Below, piece after piece: positions 17,027 to 25,710 of a DNA stretch of 39,649 nucleotides. This DNA is from Chloroflexota bacterium (GTDB lineage Bacteria; Chloroflexota; UBA11872; UBA12225). The notes under the pieces were generated by a model. That model worked only from the letters and a program-made list of their open reading frames with translations, was not told where the DNA came from and did not search any database. The stretch covers positions 1 through 39,649 of the forward strand of contig CANFGH010000019.1 in assembly GCA_947446285.1 (NCBI GenBank), read 5' to 3'. How positions within the stretch are numbered: position 1 is the first letter of the stretch; every line of letters starts with the position of its first letter. A program made the translations under genes and the position numbers.

Positions 17027-18618
17027 ATGTCCCCACCAGTCAGATCGAATGCCAACTGCGAAGAATTCGCAGATGCCGCCCGGTCGTGAGTTGCTGGGGG
17101 ATCCACGACCTTGGGTGATTTTCTGCGCAATGGCGACGTTCTTGCCTTGCGGCTTCCGTGCCTGACCAAGATCGCACGTGCCTCGGAACGAAATGCATCG
17201 CCACGACGCACTGCCCAGACACGTTCGCGTGCCAGCCGCGCAGCGATTTCGTGGTCGACAATTGGCGAGGGATAGTCGGTACCGAGTACGCACGAGACGA
17301 GTTTCTGCATATCCTCGGGCATCCGCCACGGTTGGTGGATGAAGGTGCCGGGAACTTCGCGCAATTCCGGGACCCATCTGCGTATGAATGTACCTTCGGG
17401 GTCCTGATCGGTCGATTGCTTCACGGGGTTGTAAATGCGGACCGTATTCGTTCCCGTCGTACCACCTTGCATCTGCATTTGTGACCAATGGATGCCCGGT
17501 TCATAGTCGGTGAAAAGCCGTGCCAGATGCAAACCGGTGTCGCGCCAGTGCAGCCACAAGTGGTAGGACGCAAACGCCACGAGCATTGCGCGCATGCGGA
17601 AATTGATCCATCCGGTCGCGGTGAGCGATCGCATGCATGCATCGACAAGCGGGAAGCCTGTACGACCCGTCGCCCACGCCCGAAAGAGCGTCTGGTCAAA
17701 CTCATTCTCACGGAGGCCGTCATAGGCCCGATGGAGGTTTGCAAACTCCAGGGAAGGGGAAGCCTCGAGTTTCTGGATGAAGTGGCAGTGCCAATGGAGA
17801 CGCCCGATGTAGGCCCGAAGTGCCGTGGGCTGGGCGCCTCGGACTTCCGCCGGCATGGCTTTCACCTCGGCCAGCCTTCCCCACGTCGCCTGCGCCACTT
17901 CGCGCATCGAAAGCGTGCCGTTCGCAAGGTGCGCGGATAGCCGGGAACAGGCCGTGTCCGCGGTCAACGGACTCGACATCTCGCGGTGGTAGGTTGCGCC
18001 ACGATCATTCAGGAACGAGCGCAATAGGTCAAGTCCGGCTAAGCGTCCACCTGGCTGCCTCCCGGGACAATCGTCCGGCGCGAGACCAAGATCGGAGACA
18101 CCCGGTATCGAACCCGGGTCAAGGCCTGGCAGGGATCGGACCGCCGCGGGCGCTGGAATAATCGGTGCGCGCATCTTCCGATCCCAACGCGATGCCCAAC
18201 CATCACGCGTTCTGCGTGGACGCTCCACCCCGGACTGAGGAAACTCGTGCCACGGAACCGCACGGCCACGCGCCCACGCCGCAACTTCCTTGTCACGCGA
18301 ATACGTCCACCCGTTCCCGGTCTCCTCATGTGACCAGATCCCGGATATACCGACCTGCCGATGCAACCGATCTAAGAGCGAGACCGTGTCACCGGTCCGG
18401 ATGACCAGCGTGCCCCCAATCGACAGGAGGTCATGCCTCAACTCCTGAAGCGACTCCTGGATGAAGAGCCACTGGCGGGCGGACGCGCAGGTTTGCGCCC
18501 ACAGGTCTGGTTCGGCGATGTAGAGGCAGACTACCGGGGCCCCGGTTGCAACCGCAGCAATGAGAGGATGGTGGTCGACGATCCTCAGATCACGCTTGAA
18601 CCAGACCACCTCAACCAT
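17023..18618 (-). CDS. Deoxyribodipyrimidine photolyase-family flavoprotein (DYEPGIH type)
   Basis: This 531-residue protein is a cryptochrome/photolyase. The N-terminal Rossmann domain begins VVWFKRDLRIVDHHPL. The FAD domain holds GRTGFPLVDACMRSL (317-332), TGWINFRMRAMLVAF (335-349) and TNTVRIYNPVKQ (390-401). Where classical CPD photolyases have the GDLAxNNGxWQW segment, this protein has TDYEPGIHWSQMQMQ (370-384), so the usual Asn at the flavin N5 position is not at the standard place. Expected activity is light-driven repair of pyrimidine dimers, but signalling is possible. A basic tail of ~50 residues follows the core. It is coupled to DUF2256 and divergent from a renalase-like gene. Confidence 0.88.
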   Translation of the reverse strand: MVEVVWFKRDLRIVDHHPLIAAVATGAPVVCLYIAEPDLWAQTCASARQWLFIQESLQELRHDLLSIGGTLVIRTGDTVSLLDRLHRQVGISGIWSHEETGNGWTYSRDKEVAAWARGRAVPWHEFPQSGVERPRRTRDGWASRWDRKMRAPIIPAPAAVRSLPGLDPGSIPGVSDLGLAPDDCPGRQPGGRLAGLDLLRSFLNDRGATYHREMSSPLTADTACSRLSAHLANGTLSMREVAQATWGRLAEVKAMPAEVRGAQPTALRAYIGRLHWHCHFIQKLEASPSLEFANLHRAYDGLRENEFDQTLFRAWATGRTGFPLVDACMRSLTATGWINFRMRAMLVAFASYHLWLHWRDTGLHLARLFTDYEPGIHWSQMQMQGGTTGTNTVRIYNPVKQSTDQDPEGTFIRRWVPELREVPGTFIHQPWRMPEDMQKLVSCVLGTDYPSPIVDHEIAARLARERVWAVRRGDAFRSEARAILVRHGSRKARTSPLRRKSPKVVDPPATHDRAASANSSQLAFDLTGGDM

Positions 18619-18702
18619 GCGGATTCCCTCAACTCGGCCACAGCATCGCAGGGATGGGGAAGCACTGGCGTCAGGGACGAGTCCCCTCGTATCGCAACCC
18701 CG

Positions 18703-18708
18703 TACGCT
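18703..18708 (+). promoter_or_regulatory. Putative -10 box of the renalase-like gene
   Basis: TACGCT ends 6 bases before ATG 18715, with no Shine-Dalgarno between. This fits the same apparently leaderless pattern seen at argS, the gal operon and the pseudophosphatase gene. Confidence 0.35.
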
Positions 18709-18714
18709 TTGCCA

Positions 18715-19758
18715 ATGAATCCTCCTGAAGAAGCCGTTGGATCTTCACTACGCCGCGCCGTCGTGATCGGTGCCGGACCGGCCGGACTGTCCGCAGCCTC
18801 CCGCCTCGCGCTCGCAGGAGTCGATGTGACGGTCCTCGAAAAGAGCCGTGGCATCGGCGGGCGGGTTGCAACTCGGCGAACACGGGACGGACTTGCATTC
18901 GACCACGGGGCACAATTCGTCACTGCGCGCGGCGCCTCGTTCGGCGCATTCCTGCAGGGGGCGTCCGAGATCGGATGTGCGTCGGAATGGAACCCGATCA
19001 CCGATCCGTCCCGGTTCCGCGTCGCCACCGGCTCGACCGACCCCGCCCTGTCGGGACCAGCTTCACACTGGTTTGTCGGAACCCCCGGGATGTCCTCGCT
19101 GTTCAAGCACCTCGCTGCCGGATTGACGATCCGAACCGAGGTGACCGTGACGCGGGTGGACCTGACCGAACACGAGGTATGGGTAGACGTCATCGAATCC
19201 GAACACGGCCCACATCGTAGCGGCCCATTCGACGCGGCGATCATTGCTATTCCGGCAGCCCAAGCCAGCGCAGTTGCCGGGCACCTTGACGGTGTCGCCG
19301 CTTCACTCGCAAGGGTTGTCATCACCCCATGCTGGGCACTGATGCTGGCCTTCTCTGGCGACCTGCAGATGCCATCGGACGTGGTCCGTCGGTCCGAAGG
19401 CCCAATCGCATGGGTTGCTCGAAATACGTCCAAGCCCGGGCGCGCGCCGGACGTCACCACACTCGTGGTCCACGCATCGCCGGAGTGGACCCGGGAGCAT
19501 CTCGAAGACGATCCCGGAACCGTGGCCACTCAGCTGTTCGACGCGCTGCCGGCGGTCGTTGGAAGGACATTGCCCGATCCGCAACACGCCGTCTCCCACC
19601 GGTGGCGGTACGCCCAGACCGCGGTGCCCCTTGCCTCGCCGTTTCTCGAAGCGGTCAACGGGAGGGTCCTCATCGGGGGTGACTGGGCGACCGGGGCCCG
19701 AGTCGAAGCGGCATGGGACAGTGGCGAAGCAATGGCCTCACGCCTGCTCGGCCAGTAA
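18715..19758 (+). CDS. Renalase-like NAD/FAD-dependent oxidoreductase
   Basis: The 347-residue protein starts with an FAD-binding Rossmann fold: VVIGAGPAGLSAASRLA, then VTVLEKSRGIGGRVATRR, then FDHGAQFVTAR. That is the layout of the COG3380/renalase family. The C-terminal GGDWATGARVEAAWDSG is the second FAD-contact region. Bacterial renalases oxidise wrong isomers of NAD(P)H; this is a family-level expectation. The track start at 18433 overlaps the photolyase in antisense and is rejected. The gene is divergent from the photolyase, a neighbourhood these flavoproteins often occupy. Confidence 0.85.
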   Translation: MNPPEEAVGSSLRRAVVIGAGPAGLSAASRLALAGVDVTVLEKSRGIGGRVATRRTRDGLAFDHGAQFVTARGASFGAFLQGASEIGCASEWNPITDPSRFRVATGSTDPALSGPASHWFVGTPGMSSLFKHLAAGLTIRTEVTVTRVDLTEHEVWVDVIESEHGPHRSGPFDAAIIAIPAAQASAVAGHLDGVAASLARVVITPCWALMLAFSGDLQMPSDVVRRSEGPIAWVARNTSKPGRAPDVTTLVVHASPEWTREHLEDDPGTVATQLFDALPAVVGRTLPDPQHAVSHRWRYAQTAVPLASPFLEAVNGRVLIGGDWATGARVEAAWDSGEAMASRLLGQ

Positions 19759-19780
19759 GCCCAATTCTCGCGCTTTGGGC
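19759..19780. terminator. Short hairpin between convergent genes
   Basis: GCCCAA (19759-19764) and TTGGGC (19775-19780) flank a 10-base loop in the 22 bases between the renalase-like gene and DUF1761. This is a small but well-placed bidirectional stop. Confidence 0.4.
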
Positions 19781-20221
19781 CTAACCCTGCATGTACGCCA
19801 GGATGCCACCCATGAGCACACAGTTCAGGATGTCGTTCCCAACCTCAAGCGCCCACACGCCGAACCCATGCCCACCGAACAGGCGGTGGCCCAACGGGGC
19901 AGTTGCAGTGAACCCCACCCCGGCAACAAGCCCTACGATAAGTCCATCTACGACCCCGAATGGCGTCGCAATCCCGGCGCGAATCGCCAGATTGATCACC
20001 ACCGCCATTGCGGCCGCCTGAACGATCTGTGCGACAAAGGTAGACCTAAAGACGACCCCCATGGACAGGTTGCCACCGGGGTTCGTGGTCGATCCCGGTT
20101 CGTGACCCATAAGACGCCACCATAGTGGGAAGAAGGTCTTCGGACCGAACCACAAGCCACCCGAAACCGTTCCCACAACGCCGGCAACAACGACGCCGAT
20201 CCAATTGATTCCGTCAAGCAT
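19781..20221 (-). CDS. DUF1761 small membrane protein
   Basis: The 146-residue protein has about four transmembrane helices: NWIGVVVAGVVGTVSGGLWF, a central pair around AQIVQAAAMAVVINLAI and FGVVDGLIVGLVAGVGF, and a last one near NDILNCVLMGGILAYM. The opening (NWIGVV...GGLWFGPKTF) matches the DUF1761 family. ATG 20221 is chosen because GGAG lies 8 bases upstream; the track start at 20230 is a GTG inside that ribosome site. The function is unknown. It sits between two photolyase-family genes on the same strand as the Fe-S photolyase. Confidence 0.8.
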   Translation of the reverse strand: MLDGINWIGVVVAGVVGTVSGGLWFGPKTFFPLWWRLMGHEPGSTTNPGGNLSMGVVFRSTFVAQIVQAAAMAVVINLAIRAGIATPFGVVDGLIVGLVAGVGFTATAPLGHRLFGGHGFGVWALEVGNDILNCVLMGGILAYMQG

Positions 20222-20332
20222 TCGCACCACTCCGACCGTTGCAATCGCCGCTCCTCACGGGAGGTGCGCCGTATCGACGATTGGGAAACGACCGGGACCA
20301 ACTCATGGTTTCCTTGACAGGACCTCCCACTC

Positions 20333-21880
20333 TTAGGCGAGGCCATCCAGGAACGTCTCGGCCTCCGCCAAGACCGCCGCGCGTCGGTCTGAATTCCACG
20401 TGCCAAGGGTTCGGTACGGCATCGCCATGCGTGGGTTTCCCTTCAGGATGTCCTCATTCCGGATGAGAAAGGCCCAGTACAGGTAATTGAATGGGCACGC
20501 CGTCGGCCCGGATTTCGCCTTTACGTCGTAGCGGCACCCCCCGCAGTAGTCCGACATGCGGTCGATGTACGCCCCAGAAGCTGCGTACGGCTTCGACGCG
20601 ATGATCCCGCCGTCGGCCCAAGTCGCCATCCCATGAGTGTTCGGCAGCTCGACCCACTCGAAGGCATCGGCGAAGACCGCGAGGTACCACGCCTCCACGT
20701 CAGCGGGACGTACCCCGGCCAACATCGCGAAATTGCCTGTGACCATCAGTCGCTGGATGTGGTGCGCATAGGCATGGCGACGCACCTGATCCACGGAATC
20801 CGCGAGGCATCGCATCGGGGTCTGCGCCGTCCAATAGAAATCCGGTAGCGGGCGTGACGCACCAAGTGCGTTCGACGCCGCGTATTCCGGACCGAGGTGC
20901 CAGTACATCCCGCGAACGTACTCGCGCCAACCAAGCACCTGCCGCACGAACCCCTCCACGGCATTCAGTGGCGCACGCCCGGCACGGAATTCCGCCTCGG
21001 CGGCATCGCAGACCTCGCGGGGCAGCAGCAGGCCAACGTTGAGGTATGGCGAGATTGTCGAGTGGAACAGGAATGGCGCGCCGTGCCTCATCGCATCCTG
21101 GTAGTCACCAAACGATGGCAGGCAGGTCATCAGAAAGTCGTCAAGGACGACCAAGGCCTCGTCGCGCGTCACCGCCCACCCGAACGGGTTGAGATCGCCA
21201 AAGCCATGCGGGAACCGCTCTGCGACGAGATCGATGACTTGCCGCGTCATCACGTCTGGAGCCGGTCGAGACCTTGCCGGAATCGGTAGGCGCGACGGCA
21301 AGGCACGACGGTTCTCGGCATCGAGGTTCCACTGGCTCCCAACCGGGTCGGCACCATCCATCAGGATGCCCGTCTCTCGGCGCATCTCCCGGTAGAAGAA
21401 CTCCATCCGGTACGTCTTCCGGCCGCTCGCCCATCGATCAAACCGCGCGTGTGACGCGATGAACCGGTTGTCCTCGCGCATCTCCACAGGGATGCCGAGG
21501 GAGGCCTCCCAAGAATCAATCAGCCGTCGAACACGCCATTCCCCGGCCTCGGTAACGATCAGTCGCGTTGCGTCGTGGCGCGCAACGGCCCGCGCAACCT
21601 CGCCGGTAAATGTGCCCGTGTTGGCCGGGTCATCAAGCCGGACATAGTCGACCCGGACACCATCGGCACGCAACTCCTCGGCGAAGTGGCGCATCGCCGC
21701 GAGTATGAACACCAGCTTTTGGCGGTGATGGGGGACGTAAGTCGCTTCCTCCTGCACCTCAACCATCAGGACAACCTGGGCGGGGTCTCCCGGACGAAGG
21801 TCGGACAGAGAGGACAGGCCCCGTGTGAGTTGATCCCCAAGGATGAGCCGGACGGTAGTCACGCTCAAAGTATCGGCCAT
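20333..21880 (-). CDS. Iron-sulfur bacterial cryptochrome/photolyase (PhrB/FeS-BCP type)
   Basis: This 515-residue protein belongs to the cryptochrome/photolyase-related family whose studied member, Agrobacterium PhrB, repairs (6-4) photoproducts. The N-terminus (VRLILGDQLTRGLSSL) and YAHHIQRLMVTGNFA are typical. Cys358, Cys446, Cys449 and Cys462 have the same 88-3-13 spacing as the four ligands of the 4Fe-4S cluster in PhrB, so the cluster should be intact. The cysteines are in MRCLAD, DYCGGCRYD and TACPFNYLYW. The start at ATG 21880 is conventional for the family. Together with the upstream photolyase it gives the cell two distinct light-repair enzymes. Confidence 0.93.
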   Translation of the reverse strand: MADTLSVTTVRLILGDQLTRGLSSLSDLRPGDPAQVVLMVEVQEEATYVPHHRQKLVFILAAMRHFAEELRADGVRVDYVRLDDPANTGTFTGEVARAVARHDATRLIVTEAGEWRVRRLIDSWEASLGIPVEMREDNRFIASHARFDRWASGRKTYRMEFFYREMRRETGILMDGADPVGSQWNLDAENRRALPSRLPIPARSRPAPDVMTRQVIDLVAERFPHGFGDLNPFGWAVTRDEALVVLDDFLMTCLPSFGDYQDAMRHGAPFLFHSTISPYLNVGLLLPREVCDAAEAEFRAGRAPLNAVEGFVRQVLGWREYVRGMYWHLGPEYAASNALGASRPLPDFYWTAQTPMRCLADSVDQVRRHAYAHHIQRLMVTGNFAMLAGVRPADVEAWYLAVFADAFEWVELPNTHGMATWADGGIIASKPYAASGAYIDRMSDYCGGCRYDVKAKSGPTACPFNYLYWAFLIRNEDILKGNPRMAMPYRTLGTWNSDRRAAVLAEAETFLDGLA

Positions 21881-22081
21881 TCCCGCACCAGGAATTGGTC
21901 CGGCCTGAATCAGGAACTGAAGTTGTGCCCGCCTGCGAAGGGTCGCGCAGGCCTCGTGAGCGTGTCTACACCGGACGCGGTGCGATCAGCAAAACTTCGC
22001 GCAACTTCGAGGCGCATGCCGCGCCGAAGGACGCCGAAATCCGTGGAGATGCGTCATGCACAGTCACACGGACTGGGAGAG

Positions 22082-23254
22082 CTAGAAGCCTGGGGAAAGG
22101 CCAGCCAGACTGCGTTGCCAGGCACCGCGACGGTGGAGCCAGAGCAAGGCGCCGGCAGTCGCGATCGGAACGCCATCCGGGCAGACGGCACTGATCAGAC
22201 GCCAAAGCGGAGCGGCCGAGTTCACCAAAGCGTCGGTCGACGCCTCCAAGGCAAGGTGGTAGCCGAGAGGTTCGGGAGATACGAGGACCGCCTCCGGCGA
22301 CCACCGCGCACCGCCAATGAGCGCGGCGCACGCGCTCACGAACGCCTGCACCACCCGTCGATCCAGCGTTCCGTTGCTCTGCCGGAACTCGATGATGTCC
22401 TTTTCACGCGAACCCACGTCCGTCAGGTTCAAGACAGCGTGCCTCGACGTTCCAGCTCGGTCGAATGACTGCGCAGGTTCATCGAAGGTCCAATACTCGC
22501 CAAGCCGTGGTGGCGAGTGCCGATAGATGAATGGTTGTCCTCGGTGGCACCCTCCCTCGGCACTTGCCATGCGGAAGAGAACATCCTCGAAGCACGCATT
22601 GGCAAGTACTGCGAGGCGGGTAATCCGCGTCAGGAACGCGTCCTGCCTGCCTTTCGCCGACGCAGCATCCTGCCCGTCCCGCAACGCATCAGCAGCGAAG
22701 TGCACATGAAACCCACATTTCCCACTCACGTCGGCCCCGCATGCACGCAAGACCTCGAGAACTGTCGAAACCTGTTCCCATGTCTCCGGCGTATCAGAAA
22801 GTGGCGGAGACACGACTTCCCCTCCAAGTGGGGAGGATGTGCCTGGCCACGCCTCGCTGCCGCCAAGTTCCCAAGTCAATGCCGGATCAACTTCAACCGT
22901 CCATGACGCAGGCGACCGGGGGGTGTGGCGCCGTCGCGGTTCCGCAACCGCCGTGATGCCTCGTGCGTGCAATTCACTTGCGACCCACTCGCGATTTGCC
23001 GCTCCGAATTCAATTTCCAAGCCAAACGTCCACGTCTGCGTGATATCGCGACGCGACGGCCAGAGTCCGAAGACTTCCTCAGTCCGGTAGAGAGCGGTGA
23101 AGTCCTCGGACACACCTTGGCGATTCAGCCACCAGTAAACCGGCGCCGCACCCTCAGGCAGGCACACAAGAGAGCCGTCAGCTGTCTCAAAATAGTTGAA
23201 GGGCTGAGCCGCGGAGGCGCCGGGTGCCTGTGATGTGCCAATGGCACCTGTCAT
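22082..23254 (-). CDS. Amidoligase family (ATP-grasp-related COOH-NH2 ligase) enzyme
   Basis: This 390-residue protein carries the landmarks of the amidoligase superfamily (Amidoligase_2): TFGLEIEFG near 76-84, WTVEVDPAL near 118-126, GGEVVSPPL near 144-152, CGFHVHF near 180-186 and DIIEFRQSNGTLD near 286-298. These acidic and His residues build the ATP/Mg site. Members form amide bonds between a carboxylate and an amine on peptides or cell-wall components. No peptide-tag gene, glutamine amidotransferase or peptidase is adjacent, so the substrate is open. ATG 23254 is preferred to the GTG at 23263. It is divergent from aroQ across 58 bases. Confidence 0.85.
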   Translation of the reverse strand: MTGAIGTSQAPGASAAQPFNYFETADGSLVCLPEGAAPVYWWLNRQGVSEDFTALYRTEEVFGLWPSRRDITQTWTFGLEIEFGAANREWVASELHARGITAVAEPRRRHTPRSPASWTVEVDPALTWELGGSEAWPGTSSPLGGEVVSPPLSDTPETWEQVSTVLEVLRACGADVSGKCGFHVHFAADALRDGQDAASAKGRQDAFLTRITRLAVLANACFEDVLFRMASAEGGCHRGQPFIYRHSPPRLGEYWTFDEPAQSFDRAGTSRHAVLNLTDVGSREKDIIEFRQSNGTLDRRVVQAFVSACAALIGGARWSPEAVLVSPEPLGYHLALEASTDALVNSAAPLWRLISAVCPDGVPIATAGALLWLHRRGAWQRSLAGLSPGF

Positions 23255-23312
23255 GAATCCCACCCTTAAACTGGCGTATCAGCGTGACTCACGGGTACCG
23301 TGTCTCATTACC

Positions 23313-23768
23313 ATGACACTAAGAAACCGTTTCTTGATACTGCACGGCCCCAATCTCAATCTTCTTGGAACCCGTGAGCCTGGCATCTACGGGTCCCTCA
23401 CCATTCATGACATCGACGAACACATTCGGGGACTGTCAGTGGAGCTTGAAGTGGATGTGGAGTGCCACCAGTCCAACCATGAAGGTGCACTGATCGACCT
23501 GATGCACGGCGCGATCGGCCATGTTGACGGGTGCATCATCAATGCCGGGGCATACACCCATACCAGCATCGCCCTTCATGACTGCATCAAAGCAGTGCCG
23601 TACCCCACCATCGAAGTCCACCTTTCGAACATTCATGCGCGGGAGCCATTCCGCCACGTCTCGCGACTTGGCCCGGCCGTGCGCGCATCGATTGCGGGGT
23701 TCGGATGGCGCAGCTACACCGCCGCACTGCGTGCACTGGTGGAGCAGCTGCGTGAGGCCGACGCCTGA
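23313..23768 (+). CDS. aroQ: Type II 3-dehydroquinate dehydratase
   Basis: The 151-residue enzyme dehydrates 3-dehydroquinate in the shikimate pathway. Family sites are complete: HGPNLNLLGTREPGIYG with the catalytic Tyr, CHQSNHEG, IINAGAYTHTSIAL and EVHLSNIHAREPFRH with the catalytic His region. The length is typical of the dodecameric type II form. ATG 23313 is taken; the track start at 23235 runs into the divergent amidoligase. TACCGT lies 11 bases before the ATG and no Shine-Dalgarno is seen. Confidence 0.96.
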   Translation: MTLRNRFLILHGPNLNLLGTREPGIYGSLTIHDIDEHIRGLSVELEVDVECHQSNHEGALIDLMHGAIGHVDGCIINAGAYTHTSIALHDCIKAVPYPTIEVHLSNIHAREPFRHVSRLGPAVRASIAGFGWRSYTAALRALVEQLREADA

Positions 23769-23771
23769 TAC

Positions 23772-23798
23772 CCGGGAGTCCTCACGCAACAATCCCGG
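23772..23798. terminator. Hairpin between aroQ and the MazG-like gene
   Basis: CCGGGA (23772-23777) pairs with TCCCGG (23793-23798) around a 15-base loop between two convergent genes. No T-run follows, so the call is weak. Confidence 0.35.
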
Positions 23799-23802
23799 CC
23801 CG

Positions 23803-24186
23803 TTACTCCCCTGTCCACCCGTACCGTTCACGCAGGATGCGTTGAAGGTCCGGTGGTTGCCACCCGGCGGGTTTGAGCCACTTGCCGTCCGCCCGGCGCG
23901 AACCACCACGTTTGGCCATGTTCGAACGATGAACTTCCCCAAAGAAGGGCTCGATGTCGATGCCAAGGGAGACCGCGGCGCCATACGTGACGTAGAGCAG
24001 GTCGCAGAGCGCGTCAATCGTGCCAACAACATCGCCGGCACGGGCCGCCTCGGCGAATTCGGAGGCTTCCTCCTCAATCAACTGGATCCGAAGTTCGGCC
24101 GGAAAGTTGCCTTCATCTAACGACCCCGGTGCACCAAGCTCGAACGCTTCGTGAAACTCCAGTACCTGCCGTTGCGCCTCGTTCAT
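23803..24186 (-). CDS. MazG-like (DR2231-type) NTP pyrophosphohydrolase
   Basis: The 127-residue all-alpha protein has the EExxE metal site in LIEEEASEFAEAA and the second acidic helix in GTIDALCDLLYVTYGAA. EVHRSNMAKRGG follows, as in the DR2231/HisE-like group. Such enzymes cleave nucleoside triphosphates to monophosphate and pyrophosphate, often dUTP or damaged nucleotides. The exact substrate is not visible. ATG 24186 has GGAGG about 10 bases upstream. It stands between convergent aroQ and the divergent aminotransferase, in no operon. Confidence 0.85.
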   Translation of the reverse strand: MNEAQRQVLEFHEAFELGAPGSLDEGNFPAELRIQLIEEEASEFAEAARAGDVVGTIDALCDLLYVTYGAAVSLGIDIEPFFGEVHRSNMAKRGGSRRADGKWLKPAGWQPPDLQRILRERYGWTGE

Positions 24187-24365
24187 GGATCCATCCCTCC
24201 ATCCATCACCGGCCCGCCGGCCTCAGATCGGACACTGCACCGTTGCAACGATTGGCATCGGGACCGTGCCACGCACTCCCAGTGGATCAGGGTCCGCGCC
24301 ACATCGGTACCATGACCGTAAAGACCACCGGGAGACGCGCCCGAAAGCGTCAAGGATCTACCGAC

Positions 24366-25604
24366 ATGACGACACCGTCGACACACGCGGGCACACCGGC
24401 CCTGGCGAACCTCGATAGCCTCTACAGCCAGATTGCCGCCCCACTTCCGCCAGTCCAGTTCACCGGGGCGACGGGTGCGCGCTACAACATGGGCGCCGGC
24501 CAACCCGATCCCGCCTCTCTCCCCAAGATGGAGCTGATCGAAACCCTTGAGGGAATCTTCTCCGGACCTGAAGGCGACCTTGCGTTGATGTACGGCGATG
24601 CCGCCGGTTTCATTGGCCTGCGGGAAGTCCTGGCCGCGAAACTCAAGCGGTGGGAAGGCATTGAGACCAACCCCAAGGAATTGCTGATCGTCAACGGGTC
24701 GAACCACGGCTTGGCAACCGTTGCCCAGGCATTCCTGAACGTTGGCGATACTGCCATCTGTGAAGCCCCGACGTTCATGGGCGGGCTCCGGCCATTGCGC
24801 CAGTTGCAGGCAAAGGTCCACGGCATTCCGCTTGACGACGACGGCATGCGGATCGACCTCCTCGAAGCCAAGCTCAAGGAACTCGTCGACGCCGGAACAC
24901 CAGCAAAGCTCGTCTACACCATCCCGAACTTCCACAATCCGGCCGGTGTCAATCTTTCCCTTTCCCGGAGACACCGTCTCGCCGAACTTGCCGACCTCTT
25001 CAATTTCGTCATCCTGGAGGACGACGCGTACGGCGAACTCCGGTTCAGTGGGGAGCACATAGCCGCCATCTACACCATGGCGACACCGGGCCGGGTCGTT
25101 CGGTCGGCTACCCTCTCGAAGATTCTCTCCGCAGGCATGCGCGTTGGCTATCTCCTTGCCCCTGAACCGGTCATTGCCCGCCTGAACGCGATGAAACTGG
25201 ACGGTGGTGCAAGTCCGTTCACAAACCGACTGGCCGCCGGCTATTACTCGCAACACGGCGACGCGCATATCCATCAACTGATCGGCATCTACCGGCACAA
25301 GCGTGATGCACTGGTCCGTGGCCTCGAGGAAGGCTTCGCCGACGCGCCTGCCCTAAAGCCGGTCTGGCGCATCCCGAACGGCGGCTTCTTTCTTTGGATG
25401 AGACTTCCTGATGGCGTTGACCCCGTGAAAGTTGCCAAGGAAGCCGGCGACCGCGGTGTTGCGTACGTCGGCGGGCCTGCCTTCTTCGCCGACGGCAGCG
25501 GACGTGAGTACATCCGTCTGGCTTGGAGCATGCTTTCCGAACCCGACTTGGTGACTGCGGGCCACCTCGTGGCGGAAAGCATCAAGGTCGCCGCCCACTC
25601 GTAA
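24366..25604 (+). CDS. PLP-dependent aminotransferase, class I/II (2-aminoadipate aminotransferase-like)
   Basis: The 412-residue fold-type I aminotransferase carries the PLP lysine in SATLSKILSAGMRVGY, PNFHNPAGV (substrate/PLP Asn), LEDDAYGELRF (the Asp that contacts the pyridine nitrogen) and a C-terminal EYIRLAWSM arginine. The pattern is that of LysN/2-aminoadipate and aromatic or branched-chain aminotransferases. There is no GntR domain at the N-terminus, so it is not a MocR regulator. ATG 24366 is chosen with AAGGA 10 bases upstream; ATG 24312 is an alternative, and the track start at 24129 overlaps the MazG-like gene. The substrate is unresolved. Confidence 0.88.
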   Translation: MTTPSTHAGTPALANLDSLYSQIAAPLPPVQFTGATGARYNMGAGQPDPASLPKMELIETLEGIFSGPEGDLALMYGDAAGFIGLREVLAAKLKRWEGIETNPKELLIVNGSNHGLATVAQAFLNVGDTAICEAPTFMGGLRPLRQLQAKVHGIPLDDDGMRIDLLEAKLKELVDAGTPAKLVYTIPNFHNPAGVNLSLSRRHRLAELADLFNFVILEDDAYGELRFSGEHIAAIYTMATPGRVVRSATLSKILSAGMRVGYLLAPEPVIARLNAMKLDGGASPFTNRLAAGYYSQHGDAHIHQLIGIYRHKRDALVRGLEEGFADAPALKPVWRIPNGGFFLWMRLPDGVDPVKVAKEAGDRGVAYVGGPAFFADGSGREYIRLAWSMLSEPDLVTAGHLVAESIKVAAHS

Positions 25605-25668
25605 CGCTATCCGCGGGGCGTGCCTGCAATCAATCCCCTTCTGGCTGCAAATCATCAACGTGCACGTA

Positions 25669-25708
25669 CAGACCGGGACCAACGGATCAATCCGCGGGTC
25701 CCGGTCTG
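25669..25708. terminator. Perfect 12-bp hairpin between convergent genes
   Basis: CAGACCGGGACC (25669-25680) pairs perfectly with GGTCCCGGTCTG (25697-25708) around a 16-base loop. It is located between the aminotransferase and ABC permease stops, likely serving both directions. It lacks a T-run. Confidence 0.6.
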
Positions 25709-25710
25709 CA

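Noticed and set aside
22411-22422. GAACCCACGTCC, near match to the LexA core
   Set aside because: One mismatch and inside the amidoligase CDS.
25035-25046. GAACTCCGGTTC, a match to the LexA core
   Set aside because: Lies inside the aminotransferase CDS (YGELRFSG) with arms of only 4; likely chance.
24183-25298. 371-residue minus-strand ORF opposite the aminotransferase
   Set aside because: Shadow of a gene with a complete PLP site; no recognisable domain.
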